Source of the DNA: Bdellovibrionota bacterium
GTDB taxonomy: Bacteria; Bdellovibrionota; Bacteriovoracia; Bacteriovoracales; Bacteriovoracaceae
Assembly: GCA_030836365.1 (NCBI GenBank)
Contig: JAURQB010000009.1
Coordinates: 1 to 9,592, forward strand
Length of the DNA: 9,592 bases
Reading direction: 5' to 3'
A program made the position numbers and the translations under genes. Below the pieces are notes generated by a model, which saw nothing but the letters and a program-made list of their open reading frames with translations, was not told where the DNA came from and did not search any database. Shown here one piece after another: positions 1-6,203 of this stretch (position 1 is its first letter; each line of letters starts with the position of its first letter).

Positions 1-449
1 CGAAAGATCGCGAGGATCTTGTAAGTGCATATTATCAAATTCTAACAGGCGAAAATGAAGAACTCAAAATTAAGGCCGCAAGAGCTTGGTCAGTTTGGGA
101 AGCATCAACCTCAAAACTCACCCAGTCTGCCGATCTCATGGACTCATTTGACGAAGATCACTTTGCTCAGGCATTTGCAAGAATCGAGTGCCATTATTTC
201 ACCAATAATGGATTTTTTGAAAATGACAATTGGCTGCTTGAAAATGCCCACAAAATTTCTCATCTTCCCACTTGGATTGTTCACGGCCGCTATGATGTGG
301 TCTGCCCTGTGGAATCTGCTTGGGATCTAAAAAAAGAGCTACCAAATGCAGAGCTATTCATCATGCAAAATTCAGGTCATTCGTTAAGTGAGCCTGAAAT
401 CAAAGATAAAATAATTGAAATCACCGACTCGATCGGAGGACAAAAATAA
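1..449 (+). CDS. pip: Proline iminopeptidase, C-terminal part (5' end outside window)
   Basis: This is the last 148 codons of an alpha/beta-hydrolase reading frame that is open from the window edge (first full codon at 3). The enzyme family releases N-terminal proline from peptides in the cytoplasm. The fragment has the family's cap-to-catalytic-domain pattern: a W-x2-WE segment, then FARIECHYF, then HGRYDVVCP containing the catalytic Asp (codon 294-296) and GHSLSEPE containing the catalytic His (378-380). The nucleophilic Ser lies upstream, outside the window. The stop codon TAA (447-449) shares one base with the aroF start, and the Shine-Dalgarno sequence GGAGGA for aroF (435-440) lies inside this gene, so translation of the two is probably coupled. 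A peptidase has no obvious role in aromatic synthesis, so the link may be operon organisation only. The family call is firm; the exact peptide substrate is inferred. Confidence 0.88.
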   Translation, partial: KDREDLVSAYYQILTGENEELKIKAARAWSVWEASTSKLTQSADLMDSFDEDHFAQAFARIECHYFTNNGFFENDNWLLENAHKISHLPTWIVHGRYDVVCPVESAWDLKKELPNAELFIMQNSGHSLSEPEIKDKIIEITDSIGGQK

Positions 450-1531
450 TGAATTTAATATCTCCATTTCAATTTCATGAACAAAATGGGCCGATATACA
501 TCACAGGGCCTTGCAGCGCTGAAACGAGAGAGCAAGTGCTTGCAACGGCAAAAGCGCTGAAGCAGCAAAACACTTGTTCTTATTTTCGCGCCGGTATCTG
601 GAAGCCTAGAACTAGACCAAACTCATTTGAAGGAGTAGGCGTTGAAGGACTTAAATGGCTACAAGAGGTAAAATCCACCTACAAAATTCCTGTCGCCTGC
701 GAAGTCGCGATGCCGTCTCACGTCGAAGCAACTCTTGAGCACGGAATTGATCTCTTGTGGATAGGCGCGCGAACAACGGCCTCCCCATTCGCCATGCAAG
801 AAATTGCCAACGCGCTTAAAGGTGAAAATATCCCCGTTCTTGTCAAAAACCCTATCAATGCAGAACTATCACTATGGCTTGGCGGGATTGAGCGATTAGA
901 AAAAGCGGGCATTAATCAAATTGGCGCTATTCATCGCGGATTCTCTGGCATTGAACATGGTATCTATCGAAACCTCCCTATGTGGCATGTCCCCATGGAG
1001 CTAAAAAGACTTAACCCCGAGCTTCCTGTCATTTGTGACCCTAGTCACATCACCGGTCAACGGGATCTTATTCAAAAAGTTTCTCAATACGCGATGGATT
1101 TAAATTTTGATGGACTCATGATTGAAACCCACCCCACTCCAGAGGATGCACTTAGCGATGCTTCTCAACAAGTTACACCCACTAACCTAAAAGAAATTAT
1201 TAATAACCTCATTATTAAAAATGAGAGCTCTCACTGCAAAACCTATGAGCATCAATTAGAATTTCTACGAGCAAAAATTGATCGCATTGATGATGAATTA
1301 ATTGAACTTCTCAAAAGTAGAAGTGATGTCTCTAAACAAATTGGCGTTCTCAAAAAAGATGAAAATGTGACTATATTTCAACAAAGCCGAATGGATGAGC
1401 TGATGAAGCTTCGCCTCGAGCGGGCAAAATCTCAAGGCCTATCCGAAGAATTGATCGAAAAAATCTTTACCCATATTCACTCTGACTCTGTTAATATTCA
1501 AGCGAAGGTTTTTGAAAAAGAAACCAAATAA
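449..1531 (+). CDS. aroF: Bifunctional DAHP synthase / chorismate mutase (AroQ type, C-terminal)
   Basis: This 360-residue protein fuses two shikimate-pathway enzymes. Residues about 10-255 are a DAHP synthase of the type I-beta/KDO8PS-like family (PEP + erythrose 4-phosphate to DAHP). Visible motifs are GPCSAE (20-25), KPRTRP (52-57), HRGFSG (162-167) and CDPSHI (196-201). The expected metal ligands are C22, H200, E226 and D237; the H-E-D spacings of 26 and 11 match those of the Thermotoga enzyme. Residues about 267-353 are an AroQ chorismate mutase (chorismate to prephenate). A gapless alignment to the E. coli P-protein mutase keeps R274, R291, K302, R314 and Q351 but puts Q311 and M315 at the D48 and E52 positions. 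The mutase is C-terminal, as in Bacteroidetes fusions, rather than N-terminal as in Bacillus; fusion of the two activities usually gives prephenate/chorismate feedback control. The ATG overlaps the preceding stop codon. The last 25 codons are duplicated downstream (2223-2297). Confidence 0.95.
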   Translation: MNLISPFQFHEQNGPIYITGPCSAETREQVLATAKALKQQNTCSYFRAGIWKPRTRPNSFEGVGVEGLKWLQEVKSTYKIPVACEVAMPSHVEATLEHGIDLLWIGARTTASPFAMQEIANALKGENIPVLVKNPINAELSLWLGGIERLEKAGINQIGAIHRGFSGIEHGIYRNLPMWHVPMELKRLNPELPVICDPSHITGQRDLIQKVSQYAMDLNFDGLMIETHPTPEDALSDASQQVTPTNLKEIINNLIIKNESSHCKTYEHQLEFLRAKIDRIDDELIELLKSRSDVSKQIGVLKKDENVTIFQQSRMDELMKLRLERAKSQGLSEELIEKIFTHIHSDSVNIQAKVFEKETK

Positions 1532-1539
1532 AATTAAGC
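1457..1539 (+). repeat. Direct repeat copy A: 3' end of aroF plus 8 bp
   Basis: This is the upstream member of an 83-bp direct repeat with 2223-2305, at an offset of exactly 766 bp. The first 59 bases (1457-1515) are identical; mismatches fall only at 1516, 1525 and 1532. Copy A is the functional end of aroF and runs from the codons for EKIFTHIH through the stop into the first bases of the intergenic region. Homology stops abruptly at both edges (1456/2222 and 1540/2306), as expected at insertion junctions. Confidence 0.95.
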
Positions 1540-1567
1540 TAATAAAGCTCATGTAAAAATATGAAAA

Positions 1568-1595
1568 CTGATTTAAGTTAAATTCGCCCTATAAT
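1568..1595 (+). promoter_or_regulatory. Candidate sigma70 promoter of the inserted gene
   Basis: A perfect TATAAT lies at 1590-1595. The -35 is poor (CTGATT, 1568-1573, 16-bp spacer, three of six matches). A start of transcription near 1602 would give a leader of about 35 nt before the ATG at 1637. The site lies within the inserted segment, so the segment appears to carry its own promoter. It would also read into the aminotransferase and tyrA genes, since no terminator is seen after the inserted gene. Confidence 0.5.
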
Positions 1596-1636
1596 ATTTT
1601 AGTCTACTAAGCCCGATAAAAATTTTGGAGGCAGTC

Positions 1637-2194
1637 ATGTCTAAACATTTTATATTTGTATTTATTTTTTCGGCCATTTTTTCAATAACTTTTTCAGAAG
1701 ATAATCAACACACTTCTTCAGATGAAGTTCCTCAAACCCAGGAGGAACTTGCAAAAAATTACGAAACTTTTTTCAAAACAAATTTTCCCGAAAAGAAATT
1801 TAGTATTAGATCATTTCGCAAGTTTGATAAGTATTCTGATAATTTCTATCAAATAATAGGTGAATACAGAGTAAGGAAGGAAAACAACAAACTAACACCA
1901 AAATATAAAAAGTTTTATAAAAAAAATACTTCCTTTATGCTTAGATATTTCAAGCATTATCTTTTAGCAAAGATCGATGAACAAGATCCAAATATGCCTG
2001 ATGAGAAGATTTTAGACCTATGGTACAGAAAAAAGAGTGACGACCTAATTAAAGCACTAGATAGAAGTATATCACAAACCATACGTCCAATAATCGATAC
2101 ACCTGTTATTAGTGATCAAGATTCAAATGATAAACCAACTCTTCCTTCTTCTGAAAGTCATCAACCTATTGATCAAAATGCGTCGGTGGAGTGA
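1637..2194 (+). CDS. Small secreted protein of unknown function, in inserted AT-rich segment
   Basis: The product has 185 residues, and I recognise no family. The start is ATG 1637 because GGAGG (1627-1631) lies 5 nt upstream; a TTG start at 1625 would overlap that site. The first 20 or so residues (MSKHFIFVFIFSAIFSITFS) form a Sec signal peptide with a short basic start, a hydrophobic core and likely cleavage before EDNQ. There is no lipobox Cys. The mature part is lysine- and tyrosine-rich in its middle (residues about 30-130) and ends in a low-complexity acidic tail rich in Ser, Pro, Asp and Gln. A periplasmic or exported location is inferred. Hand-counted GC over 1621-2160 is about 30%, against roughly 48% in the sampled parts of aroF and the aminotransferase gene, which suggests acquisition from elsewhere. 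It is bracketed by the 83-bp aroF-tail repeats and splits an otherwise coherent biosynthetic operon. Confidence 0.75.
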   Translation: MSKHFIFVFIFSAIFSITFSEDNQHTSSDEVPQTQEELAKNYETFFKTNFPEKKFSIRSFRKFDKYSDNFYQIIGEYRVRKENNKLTPKYKKFYKKNTSFMLRYFKHYLLAKIDEQDPNMPDEKILDLWYRKKSDDLIKALDRSISQTIRPIIDTPVISDQDSNDKPTLPSSESHQPIDQNASVE

Positions 2195-2222
2195 TTTCCT
2201 ATTCATTAAATCACTTAGGTTA

Positions 2223-2297
2223 GAAAAAATCTTTACCCATATTCACTCTGACTCTGTTAATATTCAAGCGAAGGTTTTTGATAAAGAAACTAAATAA
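2223..2297 (+). pseudogene. aroF C-terminal remnant (24 complete codons plus stop)
   Basis: Codons for EKIFTHIH...DKETK and the TAA stop are retained in the aroF frame. The fragment covers only the last helix region of the chorismate mutase domain, including the equivalent of Q351, and could not be active alone. The in-frame sequence upstream is unrelated AT-rich DNA, so this is a gene fragment and not a small gene. Confidence 0.85.
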
Positions 2298-2305
2298 TAT
2301 TAAGC
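2223..2305 (+). repeat. Direct repeat copy B: orphan aroF 3' end
   Basis: This copy repeats the last 25 codons of aroF and 8 bp beyond the stop. Relative to copy A it has one conservative change (Glu to Asp in the FEKETK ending), one silent Thr codon change and one change just after the stop. The reading frame and stop are intact, but there is no plausible start or Shine-Dalgarno sequence in front. It sits directly before the aminotransferase gene and probably marks the original aroF end, or its replacement, left after insertion of the intervening 766 bp. Confidence 0.95.
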
Positions 2306-2318
2306 AGGATAAAACATA

Positions 2319-3497
2319 ATGGCCTTTAAGATGGTTTCAACAAGAGTCACCAGCATCAGTGAATCTGCAAGTGTCAAACTCGCAGGAGAGATCGCAAACC
2401 TGCGCTCACAAGGAAATCGCATCATTGGTCTTCACATCGGCGAGCCTGATTTTTTACCAGCACCTCAAATTGCAAGGGCGATCTCTAAGGCGATGGATGA
2501 AGGAAAAGTTCGTTATTCGCAAGTAGCTGGAGAAATTTCTCTTCGAGAAAAAATAGTCACCGAGGAGTCAAAAAACTCTCCCGTTGATTTAAGTATCGAT
2601 CACATTGTGGTCTCCAATGGTTCTAAACAATCACTCTATAATATTTTTCAAACAATTTGTGACCCAGGTGATGAGATTATTATTCCGGCCCCTTATTGGA
2701 TAAGCTTTCCCGAGTCGGTAAAGCTTGCTGGCGCGATCCCTAAATTTGTTGACCTTGTTGAGAACCTTCAGCTAGATATCGCACAAATTGAAAAATTAAT
2801 AGGCCCTAAGACAAAGGGGATTATTATTAATAACCCTTCCAATCCGACAGGTGTCATTTATCAAAAAGATCTCCTTCATCAAATTGGCGAGCTTGCGTTA
2901 AAAAATGATTTTTTTATCATCGCGGACGAAGCCTATGATGGTTTGATCTATGAGCGTGATCATTACTCCTCTTTCTTTCATTTAGATGAGAAATTTTTCT
3001 CCCATACGATTACAACGAAAACATTCTCAAAAACCTACGCCATGACTGGGCATCGAATTGGCTATACCATCGCCAACAATGAAATTTCACTCGCCCTCAC
3101 AAAACTTCAAGGCCATTTAACTGGGAACAATTGTACTTTTGTTCAATATGGAGCGATTGAGGCCCTCAATATTTCAAGTAATGAAATTCAGGCGCAATGT
3201 GATGAATTTAAACGACGGCGTGATTTTTGTTTTGGTGAAATATCCAAAATTCTTCCTTGTGTGAAACCGAGTGGCGCATTTTATTTATTTCCCAATGTTG
3301 AGTCTATTCTTGCTCCACAAGAAACAGCAAAAGAGCTTTGCGAGGATATTCTACAAAAGACTCGAGTTGCCGTATTACCGGGCGATGCATTTGGAAGGCC
3401 GGGCTTTATTCGCATTGCCTTCACTGTCTCGATGCAAGACCTAACTGAGGCGATGAACTTATTAACTCATTATTTTAACCAGCGAAAAAGCTCATGA
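2319..3497 (+). CDS. Class I PLP aminotransferase (aspartate/aromatic/prephenate type)
   Basis: This 392-residue fold-type I aminotransferase resembles the bacterial aspartate aminotransferase Ib/gamma group. Visible landmarks are GEPDF (41-45), SNGSKQ (99-104, PLP phosphate region), PAPYW (123-127), NNPSNPTG (171-178), DEAYDGL (203-209), TFSKTYAMTGHRIGY with Schiff-base Lys K238 and R246, and FIRIAF with the substrate-carboxylate Arg R365. Length is typical. The start ATG has a modest AGGA 9 nt upstream; ATG 2331 (Met5) is a less likely alternative. It lies between aroF-chorismate mutase and tyrA and overlaps tyrA by 4 nt (ATGA). That context suggests it aminates 4-hydroxyphenylpyruvate and phenylpyruvate, or prephenate to arogenate. 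Aspartate transamination is also possible, and sequence alone does not settle the substrate. Before the inserted segment arrived, it probably followed aroF by about 20 nt. Confidence 0.9.
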   Translation: MAFKMVSTRVTSISESASVKLAGEIANLRSQGNRIIGLHIGEPDFLPAPQIARAISKAMDEGKVRYSQVAGEISLREKIVTEESKNSPVDLSIDHIVVSNGSKQSLYNIFQTICDPGDEIIIPAPYWISFPESVKLAGAIPKFVDLVENLQLDIAQIEKLIGPKTKGIIINNPSNPTGVIYQKDLLHQIGELALKNDFFIIADEAYDGLIYERDHYSSFFHLDEKFFSHTITTKTFSKTYAMTGHRIGYTIANNEISLALTKLQGHLTGNNCTFVQYGAIEALNISSNEIQAQCDEFKRRRDFCFGEISKILPCVKPSGAFYLFPNVESILAPQETAKELCEDILQKTRVAVLPGDAFGRPGFIRIAFTVSMQDLTEAMNLLTHYFNQRKSS

Positions 3498-4192
3498 ATA
3501 TCTCACTTGTCGGACACGGCCGTTTAGGAAAACTCATTTCAACATATTTAGGACGAGACTTTGACTTACATATCTTAGAGCAAAATAAGTCGAATGAAGA
3601 GTTAGAAAAAATCAGGCAATCGCAAATTATTATTTTCAGTGTGCCGATTTCAGAAATGCCCCCGGCGCTCAAAGAAATTTCACCTTTTATTAGTGAAAAT
3701 ACACTTGTTCTAGATACCTGCTCTGTAAAAGAGTGGCCGATAGAACAGATGAAAAAAATTCTTCCCAAGCATTGTCAAATTCTCGGCACCCACCCAATGT
3801 TTGGCCCAGATAGTGTGAAAGATACTCTGTTTGGAACGAAACTTGTTTTATGCCCAGAGCGAATTGCAGAAGATTCACTTCAGTCCATTTCCCATTATTT
3901 TCAAAATCATGGCATCAAAATAATTAAAACTACCGCAGAGGAACATGATCGCCAAATGAGCAGCTCATTATTGTTGTCTCATTTTATTGGAAAAGGTCTT
4001 TTAGAATTTGGCTCCACTGATCAAGAAATTGACACAAAAGGGTATCGACGTTTGCTCCGTATCTTAGAGACAGTTCAAAATGACTCCGATACATTATTTA
4101 GAGATATGTTTAACTACAACCGTTTTGCCAAAGAGACGCTTGATAACTTTATTCTATCCCTTGAGCGAGCAAAAAAAATGATTACTGATTAA
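3494..4192 (+). CDS. tyrA: Prephenate/arogenate dehydrogenase (TyrA)
   Basis: This 232-residue protein catalyses the NAD(P)-dependent oxidative decarboxylation leading to tyrosine. The N-terminal Rossmann fold shows GHGRLG (7-12), with Glu29 at the end of the second strand, which favours NAD over NADP. HPMFGPDS (100-107) and EEHDRQMSSSLLLSHF (149-164, with H163 near the substrate site) are family signatures. It is shorter than most bacterial TyrA proteins (about 280-370) and has no ACT domain or fused mutase, as expected when the mutase is on AroF. The segment DTKGYRRLL...NDSDTLF...FNYN (180-209) reads more like plant arogenate dehydrogenases than like E. coli TyrA, so arogenate is a possible substrate. 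The gene begins inside the end of the aminotransferase gene and has no separate promoter. Confidence 0.88.
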   Translation: MNISLVGHGRLGKLISTYLGRDFDLHILEQNKSNEELEKIRQSQIIIFSVPISEMPPALKEISPFISENTLVLDTCSVKEWPIEQMKKILPKHCQILGTHPMFGPDSVKDTLFGTKLVLCPERIAEDSLQSISHYFQNHGIKIIKTTAEEHDRQMSSSLLLSHFIGKGLLEFGSTDQEIDTKGYRRLLRILETVQNDSDTLFRDMFNYNRFAKETLDNFILSLERAKKMITD

Positions 4193-4204
4193 GCAAAAGC
4201 TTAA
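4189..4204. terminator. Small hairpin shared by convergent gene ends (weak)
   Basis: TTAAGC, loop AAAA, GCTTAA form a perfect 6-bp stem that contains the stop codons of tyrA (+) and of the convergent membrane gene (-). The stem is AT-rich. There is no T run on the + strand; on the - strand a T8 run (complement of 4171-4178) follows about 10 nt after the stem. It may help to end transcription from one or both sides, but it is a poor intrinsic terminator. Confidence 0.3.
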
Positions 4205-4794
4205 CGATGCAAGGTCTGCTTGAGAACTTCTTTTTGCAAAGCATGCTCTTGCATTTTTTTTATCTTTCGTCGTAAAAACAGGAGTTCAAAAATAAAAAAT
4301 ACAGCGAAGCATAAATAAAACCCTAATGTTTTAAAAAAGAGCCACTGATCAGTTGAGAGATAAAACACAACATAAAACATCCAAAGGCCATATACACCAA
4401 AAAATATACCAGTATGTAATTCTAGAATTTTCAAAATCCATTCCGGTGGGTTTTGATCTGGATTCATTTCTTTCATCATCTCAGCAAATAAACTCTTCCC
4501 TCGTATTTGTAAGATAATTAATCCCAGCCCAATCGCGACTCCAGTAATCGCCGGTTGAAGCTTAAACCAACGTCCCTCATCACCAAGTAGAGATAAGCCT
4601 CCTAAAAAGAAAATTAAAAAAAAGTTTGCCCAGGATATTTTATGAACGTGCTTTAAAAAAATCTTCTCAATACTAATTTCTAGGACAGACAGCGCCAGCC
4701 CACCAATCACGGCGATCTTAATTGGATAGTTTTCCTCAAGATACCAATACGCAATGGCCGGAAGAAAGGAGATGAGAAAGAACTTATTTTTCAT
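4201..4794 (-). CDS. yciB: Inner membrane protein, YciB/IspZ (septation protein A) family
   Basis: This 197-residue, very hydrophobic protein has about six membrane segments (roughly 5-20, 25-42, 55-72, 81-98, 126-147 and 152-174). Family landmarks are GGLSL (65-69), the FKLQPA region (77-82, compare the E. coli FIKWK segment), the charged loop about 98-120 and W-x2-FKTLG (151-158, compare E. coli WVNFKVFG). The C-terminal tail is strongly basic and probably cytoplasmic. YciB proteins are linked to cell envelope integrity and division in enterobacteria, where loss is tolerated; the biochemical role is unclear. The ATG at 4794 has GAGG four bases upstream on the - strand. It is convergent with tyrA, with only 8 nt between the stop codons, and divergent from the gene at 4869 across a 74-bp gap. 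Confidence 0.78.
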   Translation of the reverse strand: MKNKFFLISFLPAIAYWYLEENYPIKIAVIGGLALSVLEISIEKIFLKHVHKISWANFFLIFFLGGLSLLGDEGRWFKLQPAITGVAIGLGLIILQIRGKSLFAEMMKEMNPDQNPPEWILKILELHTGIFFGVYGLWMFYVVFYLSTDQWLFFKTLGFYLCFAVFFIFELLFLRRKIKKMQEHALQKEVLKQTLHR

Positions 4795-4868
4795 ATGGCC
4801 TCGTGAATGAGTGTTTATCTTTGCTTTTCTTGATGATTTTTATTCTTAATTCATAGATAATAAGCACT

Positions 4869-5363
4869 ATGTTTAGATATTTCATCAAAAAGCCCATCCT
4901 ATCAATTGGAATTCTCTTTTTCATTATTTTTTTGTTTCAATTAAACAAAAGTGGCTATTTTGAAAAAAGAAGGAAAGTTTTTTCTGCAGCTTCCTGTACA
5001 GCAGTCGTTGTCAAGGTGAAAAAGATTGTTAACGAGGACTGGAGTCTTGAGTGTACTGGACACTTTGCTGACCGCACAGATACTTTAGAGGTTAGAATTA
5101 AGGTCAATTCTTCAGCTGAGAAGCTAACACCAAGAGCGCTTGCCTATAGAGAAATGGCCAATCATTTATCTTTTCTTGCTAAAAATGCACCAAGCGATAA
5201 CCTTGAGCGTCTCTCCTGGGTAAAAATTAGTATTCTCATGGAGCAAGGACAGGCTGATGGAGTTGTTAGCGGAATGGCACTCTCTAAAATGAGAACACTA
5301 AAAACTCAAGAGGGCTTGATGAATCATCTCCAAAATTCCGTTAGTGTTAAAGACACTTTTTAG
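4869..5363 (+). CDS. Single-pass membrane protein of unknown function
   Basis: The product has 164 residues, and I recognise no family. An N-terminal membrane anchor spans about residues 9-25 (PILSIGILFFIIFLFQ) with basic residues on both sides, so topology is ambiguous. The remaining domain has two cysteines (C43 and C62) that could form a disulfide if it faces the periplasm, an alternating beta-like stretch around 44-82 and a more helical second half. No Shine-Dalgarno sequence precedes the ATG, and no other in-frame ATG occurs before residue 97. A GATAAT box at 4856-4861 lies only 7 bp from the ATG, which could give a leaderless or near-leaderless mRNA (weak inference). The 3' end overlaps the convergent pseudouridine synthase gene by 66 bp. 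The transmembrane-plus-domain layout supports a real gene. Confidence 0.65.
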   Translation: MFRYFIKKPILSIGILFFIIFLFQLNKSGYFEKRRKVFSAASCTAVVVKVKKIVNEDWSLECTGHFADRTDTLEVRIKVNSSAEKLTPRALAYREMANHLSFLAKNAPSDNLERLSWVKISILMEQGQADGVVSGMALSKMRTLKTQEGLMNHLQNSVSVKDTF

Positions 5364-6203
5364 TCCATTTAAATTTTCATCAAAGAATTGGTAATCTGCT
5401 CCGTTGTATTCAAATTGATAACTGAAAGCGTGAAGATACATTCGTTCCGCTTTTTCTCCTCCATAAAGAGGATCTCCAATAATAGGGTTTCTTTCATGCG
5501 AAAGTTGAAGCCGTATTTGATGTCTTTTTCCCTCATCAAGCTTGATGAGAACTAAGCTTCTATCTAGATCAGCGTTATAAATTATTTTCTTTCCTTCCAA
5601 ATGCGAATTAGGATTGGCTTCATTTGAGACGCGTCCAACTGCCCCTTTTTGGCCAGTGTAACTAATATGATGAGCATAGCTAAAATCATTTTTTATATCC
5701 CCCTGAACAACGGCCAGGTAATATTTTTTTGTCTGAAGATGATGGCGAAATTGTTCATAAAAATGTTCATTTTTGGCCAATAAAATTAGACCTGACGTTT
5801 CATAATCTAATCGATAGAGAAGTCCTTTTTCATAAGAATCTTTGTTCACAGAAAAAATTCCTGCACTATTTTCACTCTCTCTAACATAAGCGAGCAAATT
5901 ATTTTTCTCTGAATATTTAAGGGGTAAAGAATGAATTTCTACGGGCTTACTGAGCGCTAAGAGGAAATCATATTCATCAACTTTTTTGACGACAGGGCCA
6001 TCATATTTTGGAGACACCATGTGGTAATTCATTAAATCAATAGGGATTTTAATTTCATCTTTCGCCTTCAGAGGTTTAGATAAATATGTCTTATTGCCTA
6101 ATATTTTTTTTTGTCTACTTTTTGAAATACCAAATGAAGATAAAAAGTCACTCAGACAATTCCAATCCTGAAGAACTGATAGAGTAACTATTTTAGTATG
6201 CAT
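5298..6203 (-). CDS. RluA-family RNA pseudouridine synthase
   Basis: This 301-residue protein isomerises uridines to pseudouridine in rRNA or tRNA. The catalytic motif reads YRLDYETSGL (130-139) with nucleophile D133; the usual first His of HRLD is Tyr here. Other family markers are ALSKPVEIHS (83-92), AKNEHFYEQF (family motif after the catalytic loop), EGKRHQIRLQLSHERNPIIGDPLYGG and MYLHAF near the C-terminus. Residues 1-55 form a degenerate S4-like RNA-binding lead, with the pattern of a short helix pair followed by LSKPLKAKDEIKI. The ATG overlaps the end of motB by 11 nt, so it is probably the last gene of the motA-motB unit. The target (RluA, RluC or RluD type) cannot be assigned from the sequence. 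Its end overlaps the convergent gene at 4869-5363. Confidence 0.9.
   Translation of the reverse strand: MHTKIVTLSVLQDWNCLSDFLSSFGISKSRQKKILGNKTYLSKPLKAKDEIKIPIDLMNYHMVSPKYDGPVVKKVDEYDFLLALSKPVEIHSLPLKYSEKNNLLAYVRESENSAGIFSVNKDSYEKGLLYRLDYETSGLILLAKNEHFYEQFRHHLQTKKYYLAVVQGDIKNDFSYAHHISYTGQKGAVGRVSNEANPNSHLEGKKIIYNADLDRSLVLIKLDEGKRHQIRLQLSHERNPIIGDPLYGGEKAERMYLHAFSYQFEYNGADYQFFDENLNGLKSVFNTNGILEMIHQALLSF

Noticed and set aside
55..330. 91-codon open frame on the + strand
   Set aside because: It is an out-of-frame shadow of the proline iminopeptidase gene, whose frame has clear catalytic motifs.
1537..1549. AGCT-AATAA-AGCT hairpin after aroF as a terminator
   Set aside because: It is only a 4-bp stem without a T run, too weak to call.
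1625..1636. TTG start giving four extra residues for the inserted gene
   Set aside because: The TTG overlaps the GGAGG that serves ATG 1637, and the signal peptide starts naturally at MSKHF.
2112..2297. 61-codon open frame ending in the AroF-like tail
   Set aside because: Its first part is the shifted frame of the secreted-protein gene, there is no Shine-Dalgarno sequence, and only the duplicated aroF tail looks like protein. It is treated as a gene remnant.
1457..2305. IS element or transposon explanation for the aroF-tail repeats
   Set aside because: There is no transposase or terminal inverted repeat, and an 83-bp repeat made of host gene sequence is far longer than a target-site duplication.
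3475..3768. 97-codon open frame on the - strand
   Set aside because: It is antisense to the conserved Rossmann domain of tyrA and has no supporting signals.
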